The notes under the pieces were generated by a model. That model did not search any database, was not told the origin of the DNA, and was given only the letters and a program-made list of their open reading frames with translations. Of a stretch of 64,000 nt of DNA, positions 55,894 to 64,000 are shown piece by piece; the first letter of the stretch is position 1; every line of letters starts with the position of its first letter. Location of the stretch: assembly GCA_030651305.1 (NCBI GenBank), contig JAUSCI010000056.1, forward strand, positions 31,251 to 95,250. Direction: 5' to 3'. Source of the DNA: Sulfuritalea sp. GTDB lineage: Bacteria > Pseudomonadota > Gammaproteobacteria > Burkholderiales > Rhodocyclaceae. Position numbers and translations under genes: made by a program.

Positions 55894-56653
55894 GAGGCGC
55901 GAAGTATTGCATGAGTCCGGCCAACAAACCGTCATCGCCTGGTTCGGTCGGGATCACTTTGACCAGACCCTGGGCCTGGGCCTGCTCGGCAATGCGGGCA
56001 TGCGTCACGAATGCCGGCGTCTTCTTCAGCCATGCCTGACCGAGACGGCCGACCATGTCGTGAAAATTGCGCAGGCCTTCGCTGCTGGTCAGGGTCACGG
56101 CATCAAGCTGCCCCTGCTCCCACAATTTGAGCAAGGGTGCCGGGTCGAGTTGCGGTCTCGCGCGGCGGTAGCAAGTCACATACTCGACGGTGGCGCCACG
56201 CACCTTGAGCGTATCGCCGAGCAGTTCGCGGCCGCCATCACCGCGGAAAATGATCACGCGGCGGCCGGCGACATCGGTCAGTTCCGCAAGCTCCAGCAAG
56301 GCTTCGGAGTCGAAGCGCAGGGGCGGCGAGATAACGTCGTGAATGCCATGACGTGCAAGTTCGCGTTCGCTGCTCTTGCCCGGCGCCGCCACGCGCAGAG
56401 TGGCCGGCCAGGGTCGGCGCGGCAGGATCAGGGCGAGCGCCCTTTCTATCGCATTGGGGCTGACGAACACGGCGAGATCGAAACTGTCGAGACGGATCGC
56501 GACGTCGAGCAACGGCGCAACATCGTCGATGTCGCGTATTTCCAGGACCGGATAGAGCACCGGTATCGCGCCTGCTTCGCTCAACGCGGTGGCGAAATGC
56601 GCCGCCTGCCCGGCCGGGCGCGTCACCACGACATGGCGACCGGTCAATGACAT
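55871..56653 (-). CDS. hemD: Uroporphyrinogen-III synthase
   Basis: A 260-residue HemD, which cyclises hydroxymethylbilane with D-ring inversion. It has two similar alpha/beta lobes with GRHVVVTRPAGQA at the start and FVSPNAIERAL, RRVIIFRGDGGRELL and LTSSEGLRNF in the body. The ATG at 56653 is used, two bases after the hemC stop; the open frame upstream overlaps hemC. It overlaps hemX at its 3' end by 23 bases. Confidence 0.93.
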   Translation of the reverse strand: MSLTGRHVVVTRPAGQAAHFATALSEAGAIPVLYPVLEIRDIDDVAPLLDVAIRLDSFDLAVFVSPNAIERALALILPRRPWPATLRVAAPGKSSERELARHGIHDVISPPLRFDSEALLELAELTDVAGRRVIIFRGDGGRELLGDTLKVRGATVEYVTCYRRARPQLDPAPLLKLWEQGQLDAVTLTSSEGLRNFHDMVGRLGQAWLKKTPAFVTHARIAEQAQAQGLVKVIPTEPGDDGLLAGLMQYFAPHGNAPAN

Positions 56654-56655
56654 TG

Positions 56656-57606
56656 TCAGACGGCTAGCGCAGCGAGAATTTCGGCGGCACCTTGCTTGCG
56701 CAGTTCTGCCGCCAATTTCAGACCGAGTGCTTCGGGATCGGCAGAACTGCCGACAAGTTCGGCCTGCGCCATGCGCGTGCCGTCGGGCGAGGCGACGAAG
56801 CCACGCAGATAAAGGCTGCCTGCGCGCATTTCGGCATAGGCTCCCAGCGGAACCTCGCAACTGCCCGCCAGCGCACGCGACACGGCGCGTTCGGCGCGCA
56901 CGCATGCAGCTGTATCCGCGTCGTTCAGGGGCGCTACCCAGGCCGCAACTTCCGCTCGCGAAACCAGCGCTTCGATTCCCAACGCACCCTGACCGGCGGC
57001 GGGCAGCGAATCCTCTGCGGACAGCACGGCACGGATGCGGTTGCCGAGGCCCAGTCGCTTCAAACCGGCCGCAGCCAGAATGATGGCGTCGAACTGGCCT
57101 TCGTCGAGCTTGCGCAAGCGGGTGTCGAGATTGCCGCGCAGGGGTGTCACGACGAGATTGGGGTAGCGCGCATGCAACTGCGCTTCGCGGCGGAGACTGG
57201 AGGTGCCTACCACGGCACCCGGCGGCATATCTGCCAGGCTGGCGTACTTGCTCGACACCAGCGCATCCAGCGGCACTTCGCGCGGACCGATGGCGACCAG
57301 GGAAAACTCCGGCTCCATCTGCATCGGCACATCCTTCATGGAATGCACCGCGAGATCGGCGCTACCGTCGAGCAGGGCTGCTTCGAGTTCCTTGACAAAC
57401 AGCCCCTTGCCGCCGACTTTGGACAGCGGCCGATCGAGAATCTGGTCACCGCGCGTGGTCATGCCGAGCAACTCGACACGGCAGGCCGGATACAGTCGCT
57501 GCAAGAGGTCTCGCACGTGTTCCGCCTGCCACAGGGCGAGCCGGGATTCACGCGTGGCGATGACCATGCGTTGCGGTTGGGATGCGGAGGAAGGTGCTGG
57601 GCTCAC
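56656..57606 (-). CDS. hemC: Porphobilinogen deaminase (hydroxymethylbilane synthase)
   Basis: A 316-residue HemC, which joins four porphobilinogens. Motifs include [37 protein letters not shown] and [12 protein letters not shown], whose Cys carries the dipyrromethane cofactor. The start used is GTG at 57606; an ATG at 57567 (MVIATRES) is a good alternative, because the extra 13 residues are Pro/Ser-rich. Confidence 0.96.
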   Translation of the reverse strand: MSPAPSSASQPQRMVIATRESRLALWQAEHVRDLLQRLYPACRVELLGMTTRGDQILDRPLSKVGGKGLFVKELEAALLDGSADLAVHSMKDVPMQMEPEFSLVAIGPREVPLDALVSSKYASLADMPPGAVVGTSSLRREAQLHARYPNLVVTPLRGNLDTRLRKLDEGQFDAIILAAAGLKRLGLGNRIRAVLSAEDSLPAAGQGALGIEALVSRAEVAAWVAPLNDADTAACVRAERAVSRALAGSCEVPLGAYAEMRAGSLYLRGFVASPDGTRMAQAELVGSSADPEALGLKLAAELRKQGAAEILAALAV

Positions 57607-57722
57607 TGGAAGACCGATCGATGGAGAATGAAATTCGCCGCCGATTTTATCAGTCTGCGGCTTTCCCGGCGCGGGACAGCAAAAGGCCGCTCGCAGGCGG
57701 CCAGCGATTCAGCAGTCAAAAA

Positions 57723-58679
57723 TCACCCGGCGCTCGGACGCATGAGCGATGCGCTCTCGACCCAGCGCTTGATGCGGTTCGCATCGCCGATGCGCGTCAT
57801 CCTGCCCCAGGAATCAAGCAGCACAATGATGGTTGGCTTGTTGTTGAGCCAGGCCTGCATCACCAGACACTTACCGGCTTCGCTGATGTAACCGGTCTTG
57901 GACAGGCCAATCTCCCATGTCGGGCTCTTCACCAGAGTATTGGTGTTGCGGAACTGCTGCGACCGACCGGCGATACTGAATTCACCTGTTGACGTTGTCG
58001 AAAACTCGCGAATGAGGGGGTAGCGATGTGCGGCGTCAACCATTCTCGCCAGATCACGCGGACTCGAGACATTCGCCGCGGTCAATCCCGTCGGGTCCTG
58101 GAACCGCGTATCGACCAGGCCCAAAGCCTGCGCCTTCTGGTTCATGGCGGCAACGAAAGCTTCCCGGCCCCCGGAATAGTGGCGGGATAGCGCTGCGGCA
58201 GCACGATTTTCCGACGACATCAAGGCCAGGCGCAGCATTTCTTCGCGCGCCAGATGGGTACCCACCTTGAGCCGGGAACGCGTCCCCTTGACGATATCGA
58301 CATCCTCTTCGCCGATTGCCAGGGTCTCGGTGAGATCGGGCGTCGCATCAAGCACTACCATCGCGGTCATCAGTTTGGTAATCGATGCGATCGGCAAGAC
58401 GGCGCCGGAATTCTTTTCAAACAGGACTTCGCCCGTGGCCTGATCCAGCACCAAGGCAGCGGATGACTGCAAGGCCAGATGCCGGGCGTCATCGAGGGAT
58501 GCGCTGTGGTGCACCGATTTGGCGCGCGCCATCTTTTTTGACGTGATCTGCACGACTACGCGCGGAGCCTTCTTTTTTGCAGCCACGACCTTCTTCCCGG
58601 TCGCCGCCTTGACGTCCGTTGGCGTACCGCCAGCGCCGACTATTGCAGCCGCCAACAACATCAGTAGTGCCTTCTTCAT
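57723..58679 (-). CDS. pbpG: D-alanyl-D-alanine endopeptidase (penicillin-binding protein 7 family)
   Basis: A 318-residue S11-family serine peptidase that trims or cleaves peptidoglycan cross-links in the periplasm. The three active-site motifs are present: SITK (about residue 103), SEN (about 160) and KTG in GLSKTGYISEAG (about 262). An N-terminal signal peptide is followed by a Lys/Ala-rich linker. A dispersed repeat lies at the signal-peptide end (AAIVGAGGTPTD). A GGAGGGGGAG stretch precedes the ATG. Confidence 0.93.
   Translation of the reverse strand: MKKALLMLLAAAIVGAGGTPTDVKAATGKKVVAAKKKAPRVVVQITSKKMARAKSVHHSASLDDARHLALQSSAALVLDQATGEVLFEKNSGAVLPIASITKLMTAMVVLDATPDLTETLAIGEEDVDIVKGTRSRLKVGTHLAREEMLRLALMSSENRAAAALSRHYSGGREAFVAAMNQKAQALGLVDTRFQDPTGLTAANVSSPRDLARMVDAAHRYPLIREFSTTSTGEFSIAGRSQQFRNTNTLVKSPTWEIGLSKTGYISEAGKCLVMQAWLNNKPTIIVLLDSWGRMTRIGDANRIKRWVESASLMRPSAG
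58628..58641 (+). repeat. Dispersed repeat copy 8, inside pbpG
   Basis: A perfect core lying antisense within the signal-peptide coding region of pbpG, translated as IVGAGGT. The left flank GGCGTACC matches copy 7. Confidence 0.7.
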
Positions 58680-58729
58680 GAAACTCCCCCTCCAGCGACC
58701 GAAACATTCTAGCAGAGGATATCTTCTCC

Positions 58730-58741
58730 ACTACAAGTAGT
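58730..58741. promoter_or_regulatory. 12-base palindrome ACTACAAGTAGT upstream of pbpG
   Basis: A perfect palindrome about 50 bases upstream of the pbpG ATG in an AT-rich 117-base gap. On the - strand TAGAAT (near 58710) could be the -10 element with TTGTAG inside the palindrome as a poor -35, so the palindrome may be an operator. No known regulator is recognised. Confidence 0.35.
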
Positions 58742-58796
58742 ATAGATATTTCTCTTTATAAATAATGAGGTTAAGCCTATCGCCTCAACAATAACA

Positions 58797-59933
58797 TTAA
58801 CTCAATTCAAGAAACCTGCGCACTTCATCCCGACGCGCAACAGTGTCTGCATAGCCAAGATCGATCAAAGCTCTGGTGTAGGGCCGCTCGAACAGAAGGT
58901 AGCTGGTCAGCGCACCGCCGTTTTGATTCATGGCGCCGATGCCGCGCAACATGGCCCGCACCGGCCATGGCAAGGCATTCGCATGGCGCGCAGCGAGGTG
59001 GTCAAGGCGTTGCGACGGCGCGATGGTCAGCACTTCTATGGGACGCAGACTCGTCCCCCTCACGTGGCGAACATCCTCCGGAATCAGCGACAGCGTCTTG
59101 TTGATACGGCTCATCCGCTCCAGATCAACCGACATGCTGTCAAGAAAAATACTCGACAATGCGTGTCCGGCGATTTGCGCGAGTGAGGGATAGATCTCGC
59201 CACGCGGCCGCGCAGTTTCCTCCGCCATGCGACCGGCACCGACCACCAGGATCTTGTTGGCGCCGAGGTGGATCGCCGGCGACACCGGCGCAACCTGTCG
59301 CATGGACCCGTCGCCAAACCACTCGCGATTGATATGCACCGCCGGAAAAATGAACGGGATGGCGCTGGATGCCATCAGATGATCAACCGTGATTCCGCAC
59401 GGCGCGCCAACCCGCTGGCTGCGACGCCAGGCTTCGATACCGGGTCGTCCCTGAAAAAAACTGACGCTTTGCCCGCTCGAATAGCCGGAACAGGTGATGC
59501 TGACCGAATGCAGGAAACCGCGTTCAATGGCTTGCGCGATACGGTTGAAGTCAAGACTGCTTCGCAACAACTCGCGCAACGGCGAATTATCCAGCAGCGA
59601 CCGCGGAGAATGCCGCGTCAGCCAGCCGAGCGCCAATGTCGATACCCAGCGCGCGCCGGAATAGCCCATGCTCGCCGCATCGGCACGATAAACCTGGTGA
59701 GCCGTGAAGTTTTCCCAGACCCTCAGCAGGCCATCCACGCCGGCCCCAAAATCCTCGGCCGCCACGGCCATCGAGGCGGCGTTGAGCGCGCCGGCCGATG
59801 TGCCGCACAGAATCGGAAATGGATTGCGACGCGGCTCTGGCAACAGCTCGCGAATCGCCTTCAGGACGCCGACCTGATAGCCGGCGCGCGCACCGCCGCC
59901 GGTCAGGATCAGGGCGGTGCGGGACTCCGTCAT
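58797..59933 (-). CDS. Patatin-like phospholipase
   Basis: A 378-residue patatin-fold acyl hydrolase. The oxyanion loop is GGGARAGYQVG (about residue 12), the nucleophile elbow CGTSAGALNA (Ser about residue 46) and the catalytic Asp is in WFGDGSMRQ (about residue 212). The Ser/Asp dyad is complete, so it should be active. The substrate is not known. It ends close before an AT-rich gap and is separated from maeB by seven bases, suggesting co-transcription downstream of it. Confidence 0.92.
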   Translation of the reverse strand: MTESRTALILTGGGARAGYQVGVLKAIRELLPEPRRNPFPILCGTSAGALNAASMAVAAEDFGAGVDGLLRVWENFTAHQVYRADAASMGYSGARWVSTLALGWLTRHSPRSLLDNSPLRELLRSSLDFNRIAQAIERGFLHSVSITCSGYSSGQSVSFFQGRPGIEAWRRSQRVGAPCGITVDHLMASSAIPFIFPAVHINREWFGDGSMRQVAPVSPAIHLGANKILVVGAGRMAEETARPRGEIYPSLAQIAGHALSSIFLDSMSVDLERMSRINKTLSLIPEDVRHVRGTSLRPIEVLTIAPSQRLDHLAARHANALPWPVRAMLRGIGAMNQNGGALTSYLLFERPYTRALIDLGYADTVARRDEVRRFLELS

Positions 59934-59940
59934 GAGGTGA

Positions 59941-62223
59941 TCAAGCGTTTCCCCGGGCTTGCTGCTGGGTCTCGACCGACAACAAGGCGGTCACATTGAC
60001 GATGCGCCTGACAGTCGCGGTCGGCGTCAGGATATGAGCCGGACGCGCCGCGCCGAGCAACAACGGACCCACCGTCAGTCCGTCGCCCGCAGTGGTCTTG
60101 ATCAGGTTAAAAGCGATGTTGGCGGCGTCCAGCGTCGGCATGATAAGCAGGTTGGCCTGGCCCTTCAGCGTTGAGTCGGGATATACCTGCCGCCGAATAT
60201 TTTCCGACAGGGCGGCATCGCCGTGCATCTCGCCGTCGACTTCGAGCTGAGGGGCAACTCTGCGCAGAATCTCCAGCGCGCGGCGCATCTTGATCGCCGT
60301 TGGCGTGTCCTCGGTACCGAAACTCGAATGCGACAGCAACGCGGCCTTGGGTACCAGACCAAAGCGCGTGACCTCGTCGGCGGCAAGCAGGGTCATTTCG
60401 GCGAGTTGTTCCGCCGTCGGATCGTAATTGACGTAGGTATCGCCAATGAACAAGGTACGGCGCGGCAGGATCAGCATATTCATTGCGTAGAAATGTTCGA
60501 TTCCGGGCTTGCGGCCAAGTACCCTGTCGATGTAGCGCAGATGCAGCGAATGCTTGCCGTAGGTGCCGCACACCAGCGCATCGGCATAATTGTGCCGCAC
60601 CAGCATGGCGCCGATCAGCGTGGTGCGCCTTCTTACCTCCAGCTTGGCGTACTCGACACTGACCCCCTTGCGCGACATCAATCCGTGATAGTCCTGCCAG
60701 AGTTCCTTGAAGCGCGGATCGGAATCCGGGCTGATCAGTTCGAAATGCTCCCCGGCGCGGATCCGCAGGCCATAACGGGTGATGCTCTTTTCCACCACGT
60801 CGGGCCTGCCGATCACTATCGGCCGTGCCAGGCTTTCGTCAACCACCGTCTGCACGGCACGCAAAACGCGTTCGTCCTCGCCCTCGCAGAAGACCACGCG
60901 CGCCGGGTTCTTTTTGGCGGCGGCGAACACCGGGCGCATCAGCAGCCCCGTGGAATAGACAAAATCGTTCAGTTGATTGGCATAGGCATCCATGTCGGCA
61001 ATCGGTCGCGTGGCGACGCCGGAATCCATCGCGGCCTGGGCGACCGCGGGAGCAACCTTGATGATGAGCCGCGGATCAAAAGGCTTGGGGATCAGGTATT
61101 CGGGGCCGAAGGAAAGGTCCTCCGTGCCATAGGCCGCCGTCACCACCTCGGACTGTTCGGCGTGCGCCAGTTCCGCAATCGCCCGCACCGCAGCCACTTT
61201 CATCGCCTCGTTGATGGTGGTCGCGCCGACATCCAGCGCGCCTCTGAACATGTACGGGAAGCACAGGACGTTGTTGACCTGGTTCGGATAGTCCGAACGA
61301 CCGGTGCCGATGATGGCGTCCGGGCGCACGGCCTTGGCCTCTTCCGGACGGATTTCGGGATCGGGATTGGCCATGGCGAGAATCAGCGGATCGCGCGCCA
61401 TGGTCTTGACCATCTCCGGCTTCAACACTCCCGCCGCCGACAATCCAAGAAAAATGTCAGCGCCAACAGTTGCATCGGCCAGCGAGCGGGCATCTGTCGC
61501 CTGGGCATAACGCGCCTTGGACGGATCGAGCCCTTCGCGCCCGTTGTGAATCACGCCCTTGCTGTCGACCGCGAGAACATTCTTCGGATCGAGACCAAGG
61601 CTCACCAGCAGATCGAGACAGGCAATTGCCGCCGCCCCCGCGCCGGAGCAGACCAGCCTTACCTTGGCAATGTCCTTATTGACGACACGCATGCCATTCA
61701 GCACAGCGGCACTGGCAATGATGGCCGTGCCATGCTGGTCGTCGTGGAAAACCGGGATCTTCATCCGTTCGCGCAGTTTTGCTTCGACATAAAAACACTC
61801 GGGCGCCTTGATGTCTTCCAGGTTGATGCCGCCAAAGGTCGGCTCCAGGGACGCGATGATGTCGACCAGTTTGTCCGGGTCATTCTCGGCAATCTCGATG
61901 TCGAATACGTCGACACCGGCGAACTTCTTGAACAGCACGCCCTTGCCTTCCATCACCGGCTTGCCGGCCAGCGGCCCGATGTTGCCCAGCCCCAGCACGG
62001 CGGTTCCATTGCTGACGACCGCCACCAGATTGGCGCGCGAAGTGTACAAGGCCGCCGTGGATGGATCGCGCACAATCTCGTCACAGGCGGCGGCGACCCC
62101 CGGCGAATAGGCCAGTGACAGATCCGTCTGACTGGTCAGTGCCTTGGTCGGGGTGACGGCGATCTTGCCGGGTTTGGGATAACGGTGATAGTCCAGTGCT
62201 TCCGCGCGAATACGTTCATCCAT
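59941..62223 (-). CDS. maeB: NADP-type malic enzyme with phosphotransacetylase-like C-terminal domain
   Basis: A 760-residue MaeB, which converts malate to pyruvate and CO2. The malic domain (about residues 1-420) shows [33 protein letters not shown] and the dinucleotide motif [14 protein letters not shown]. The C-terminal 330 residues (LLMRPVF onwards) form a Pta-like domain that is probably regulatory. AAAGGAGACG precedes the ATG at 62223. The longer frame upstream runs through a dispersed repeat and is not coding. Confidence 0.95.
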   Translation of the reverse strand: MDERIRAEALDYHRYPKPGKIAVTPTKALTSQTDLSLAYSPGVAAACDEIVRDPSTAALYTSRANLVAVVSNGTAVLGLGNIGPLAGKPVMEGKGVLFKKFAGVDVFDIEIAENDPDKLVDIIASLEPTFGGINLEDIKAPECFYVEAKLRERMKIPVFHDDQHGTAIIASAAVLNGMRVVNKDIAKVRLVCSGAGAAAIACLDLLVSLGLDPKNVLAVDSKGVIHNGREGLDPSKARYAQATDARSLADATVGADIFLGLSAAGVLKPEMVKTMARDPLILAMANPDPEIRPEEAKAVRPDAIIGTGRSDYPNQVNNVLCFPYMFRGALDVGATTINEAMKVAAVRAIAELAHAEQSEVVTAAYGTEDLSFGPEYLIPKPFDPRLIIKVAPAVAQAAMDSGVATRPIADMDAYANQLNDFVYSTGLLMRPVFAAAKKNPARVVFCEGEDERVLRAVQTVVDESLARPIVIGRPDVVEKSITRYGLRIRAGEHFELISPDSDPRFKELWQDYHGLMSRKGVSVEYAKLEVRRRTTLIGAMLVRHNYADALVCGTYGKHSLHLRYIDRVLGRKPGIEHFYAMNMLILPRRTLFIGDTYVNYDPTAEQLAEMTLLAADEVTRFGLVPKAALLSHSSFGTEDTPTAIKMRRALEILRRVAPQLEVDGEMHGDAALSENIRRQVYPDSTLKGQANLLIMPTLDAANIAFNLIKTTAGDGLTVGPLLLGAARPAHILTPTATVRRIVNVTALLSVETQQQARGNA

Positions 62224-62267
62224 GATTTGCGTCTCCTTTATAGTTGGCCGCAATTGTATCGCCGTGG

Positions 62268-62281
62268 CGCCAGCGCCGACT
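62268..62281 (+). repeat. Dispersed repeat copy 9
   Basis: A perfect core 45 bases upstream of the maeB start, antisense to that gene, with left flank CGCCGTGG. Confidence 0.7.
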
Positions 62282-62491
62282 CCAGCGCACCGGGAATTTC
62301 CGCGCGTAATTCCGAGCCTCGTCTGACAATCGGACAAGCGCTTGTGGGACAATTCTTGAACACTTTTGCTCCGCGACCCTGCCACCCGCCCGGCAACGGA
62401 CCGAAGGAAAGACCTGCGCGAAAGCGGCTCGCGACAAAGCCGCCGGGCGACTCGCGTGCAGCAGGGTAGCCGCCTTTTGTTGGGAATCAGA

Positions 62492-63652
62492 ATGAACATC
62501 GCCGCAAGGATGGCGCAGATCGCGCCATTTCATGTCATGGAATTGATGGCCCGCGCCGAGGCGCTGGAGGCCGAAGGAAAGTCGATCGTTCACCTGGAGG
62601 TTGGCGAACCCGACTTCGCCACAGCCGGGCCTATCCTCGAAGCGGCCCAGCGCTTTCTCACCGGCGGACATGTGCATTACACCGCCGCACTGGGCCTCAG
62701 CCAATTGCGGGAAGCAATCAGCGGCTTCTACCAAACGCGATATGGGCTCGATATACCGGCCGCACGAATCGTGGTCACAGCCGGTGCCTCCGGTGCGCTG
62801 CTGCTCGCACTCGGCGTGCTGGTGAATCCCGGCGACGAATGGCTGCTGCCCGATCCCGGCTATCCCTGCAACAGGCATTTCGTGCGTCTGCTGGAAGGCA
62901 AACCGGTGTCACTCCCGGTGGCGGCGGCATCGAACTACCAGCCAACGACAGCACAGCTTGCTGCGTCCTGGACTACGAGGACACGGGGTCTGCTGGTGGC
63001 ATCCCCGGCCAATCCAACCGGGACCCTGCTCCACCCGGACACCATGGCGGCGCTGGCCGAAGCCGTCGCAGCGAGGGGCGGCACCCTTCTGGTCGATGAG
63101 ATCTATCACGGGCTGACCTATGGCGTCGACGCCTGCTCCGCGCTGGCGATCAGCGACGAGGTATTTGTCATCAACAGTTTCTCCAAGTACTTCGGCATGA
63201 CAGGCTGGCGATTGGGTTGGCTGGTAGCGCCGCAACAGTACGTGCGCGAGATCGAAAAGCTCGCGCAAAACCTCTACATCGCACCGTCGACAGTTGCCCA
63301 ACATGCTGCGCTGGCCGCCTTTCAGCCTGAAACCATGCGCATCTTCGAAGCCCGTCGCCACGAATTTTCCTTGCGCCGGGATATTCTCCTGCCCGGTCTG
63401 CGCAAATTGGGTTTCGCTGTCGCGGCCGAACCGCATGGAGCCTTTTATGTGTATGCCGCAAGTAATGCTCTGGCCGAGGACAGTTTCGCCCTCGCCGAAC
63501 GGCTGCTGACAGAGGCAGGGGTGGCGGCGACACCGGGGATCGACTTCGGCAGCAACGCGCCTCAGCGCCACATGCGGTTTGCCTACACCGTCAACCGGAG
63601 TCAGATCGAGGAAGGCCTCGCCCGCATGGCGGAGTTCCTGAGTTCCAGATGA
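62492..63652 (+). CDS. PLP-dependent class I/II aminotransferase
   Basis: A 386-residue fold-type I aminotransferase (AspC/AlaA-like). Features are HLEVGEPDF, YTAALGLSQLREAI, ASPANPTGT, LVDEIYHGLTY (Asp/Tyr that hold PLP) and the Schiff-base Lys in NSFSKYFGMTGWRLGW (about residue 233). The Arg for the substrate carboxylate is in RHMRFAYTVN near the C-terminus. Substrate specificity cannot be deduced. The ATG at 62492 is chosen; the frame upstream overlaps the divergent maeB promoter region. Confidence 0.93.
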   Translation: MNIAARMAQIAPFHVMELMARAEALEAEGKSIVHLEVGEPDFATAGPILEAAQRFLTGGHVHYTAALGLSQLREAISGFYQTRYGLDIPAARIVVTAGASGALLLALGVLVNPGDEWLLPDPGYPCNRHFVRLLEGKPVSLPVAAASNYQPTTAQLAASWTTRTRGLLVASPANPTGTLLHPDTMAALAEAVAARGGTLLVDEIYHGLTYGVDACSALAISDEVFVINSFSKYFGMTGWRLGWLVAPQQYVREIEKLAQNLYIAPSTVAQHAALAAFQPETMRIFEARRHEFSLRRDILLPGLRKLGFAVAAEPHGAFYVYAASNALAEDSFALAERLLTEAGVAATPGIDFGSNAPQRHMRFAYTVNRSQIEEGLARMAEFLSSR

Positions 63653-63679
63653 GTGCGCGCTGCCGGGCGCGCTAAAAGA

Positions 63680-63709
63680 AAGCGCGTGCTGAATTAACAG
63701 CACGCGCTT
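63680..63709 (-). terminator. Terminator hairpin between aminotransferase and histone-like genes
   Basis: A perfect 12-base-pair stem (AAGCGCGTGCTG/CAGCACGCGCTT) with a six-base AATTAA loop. On the - strand it is followed by TCTTTTAG, so it most likely ends the histone-like transcript. It may also act for the convergent aminotransferase gene. Confidence 0.75.
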
Positions 63710-63767
63710 GCTATCCACCGAGCGCCGCGATCAGCCCCGCAGGACTAAACGCAGGCCGATGCTACCG

Positions 63768-64000
63768 TCAGGGACGGGAACCGGTGGGAAACGGCCAAGC
63801 CGCTGCAGGATTCAGCGACGACTTGATACCGGGAGCGGCGGCAGTTGAAGGCGCAGCAGCAGCAGCCGGCTTCGCGGCCGGCTTGGCAGCAGGCTTCTTC
63901 GCGGCAGCCTTCTTCGGTGCAGCCTTCTTGGCAGCAGGCTTCTTCGCAGCAGCCTTCTTCGGTGCAGCCTTCTTGGCAGCAGGCTTCTTCGCAGCAGCCT
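63768..64000 (-). CDS. Histone H1-like alanine/lysine/proline-rich protein (partial, 5' end outside)
   Basis: The open frame runs in from the window end and stops at TGA 63770-63768. It encodes repeats of AAKKPAAKKAAPKK, then a tail ending in GIKSSLNPAAAWPFPTGSRP. Lys- and Ala-rich tails of this type are found in bacterial histone H1-like/AlgP-type DNA-binding proteins of betaproteobacteria. The N-terminal domain is not in the window, so the exact family is open. Confidence 0.8.
   Translation of the reverse strand, partial: AAAKKPAAKKAAPKKAAAKKPAAKKAAPKKAAAKKPAAKPAAKPAAAAAPSTAAAPGIKSSLNPAAAWPFPTGSRP
63885..64000. repeat. 45-base tandem repeat in the histone-like gene
   Basis: Copies at 63885-63929 and 63930-63974 differ at one base; a third begins at 63975 and runs off the window. 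Each unit encodes 15 residues of the Lys/Ala/Pro tail. In-frame copy number could vary between strains. Confidence 0.8.

Overview
The window comes from a high-GC betaproteobacterium, probably a facultatively anaerobic, denitrifier-type member of the Rhodocyclales or Sterolibacteriaceae. This placement rests on gene content and base composition, not on a marker gene. The main pointers are two 2-oxoacid:acceptor oxidoreductases of anaerobic amino-acid or aromatic metabolism, a DUF2249 gene behind an FNR-type promoter, the hemC-hemD-hemX-hemY cluster and an alanine/lysine-rich histone H1-like protein. No rRNA, tRNA, CRISPR array or complete insertion sequence was seen.

Region 1 (1-27 kb) holds two related hydrogenase-4/complex-I-like clusters. 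Cluster A is hyfE-F-G-I on the + strand and is cut by the window start. Cluster B is hyfB-C-E-F-G-I on the - strand. They flank a large PAS-rich hybrid histidine kinase. Both 'hydrogenase' large subunits lack all four nickel-binding cysteines, so these are energy-converting-hydrogenase-related (Ehr-type) complexes, not hydrogenases. Cluster B lies downstream of a SulP anion transporter and two small unknown genes, behind a well-matched sigma-54 promoter. A divergent NtrB/NtrC-type pair sits opposite that promoter. Two more SulP transporters follow, one fused to STAS and two Usp domains.

Region 2 (27-33.5 kb) holds a PduO-type cobalamin adenosyltransferase, a PAS-GGEEF diguanylate cyclase, a DUF2249 protein with an FNR box at -41.5, a cyclic-nucleotide-binding protein, a UbiA-family phosphoribosyltransferase, an ArnT-like glycosyltransferase and DAHP synthase.

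Region 3 (33.6-48 kb) starts with a four-gene 2-oxoacid oxidoreductase operon ending in a GltD-like flavoprotein with fused ferredoxin. It continues with TusE, a frameshifted caspase-like gene, a repeat-rich patch of small genes including a DUF4258/YgiT toxin-antitoxin pair, iorAB behind a strong terminator hairpin, folD-purE-hemF, a Nudix hydrolase and a Phd/VapC-type toxin-antitoxin pair.

Region 4 (48.1-53.6 kb) is a visibly AT-richer island of five tightly packed genes: an SPPY DNA methyltransferase, a BglII-like protein with an apparently degenerate active site, a ParB/Srx-domain protein, a SNF2-type helicase and a DUF3883 putative nuclease. I do not recognise this set as a named system, and it is the best candidate here for an undescribed restriction or defence system.

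Region 5 (53.6-64 kb) is housekeeping: hemY-X-D-C, a D,D-endopeptidase, a patatin-like phospholipase, malic enzyme, an aminotransferase and the 3' end of the histone H1-like gene. A short repeat with core CGCCAGCGCCGACT occurs ten times across the window, both between and inside genes.
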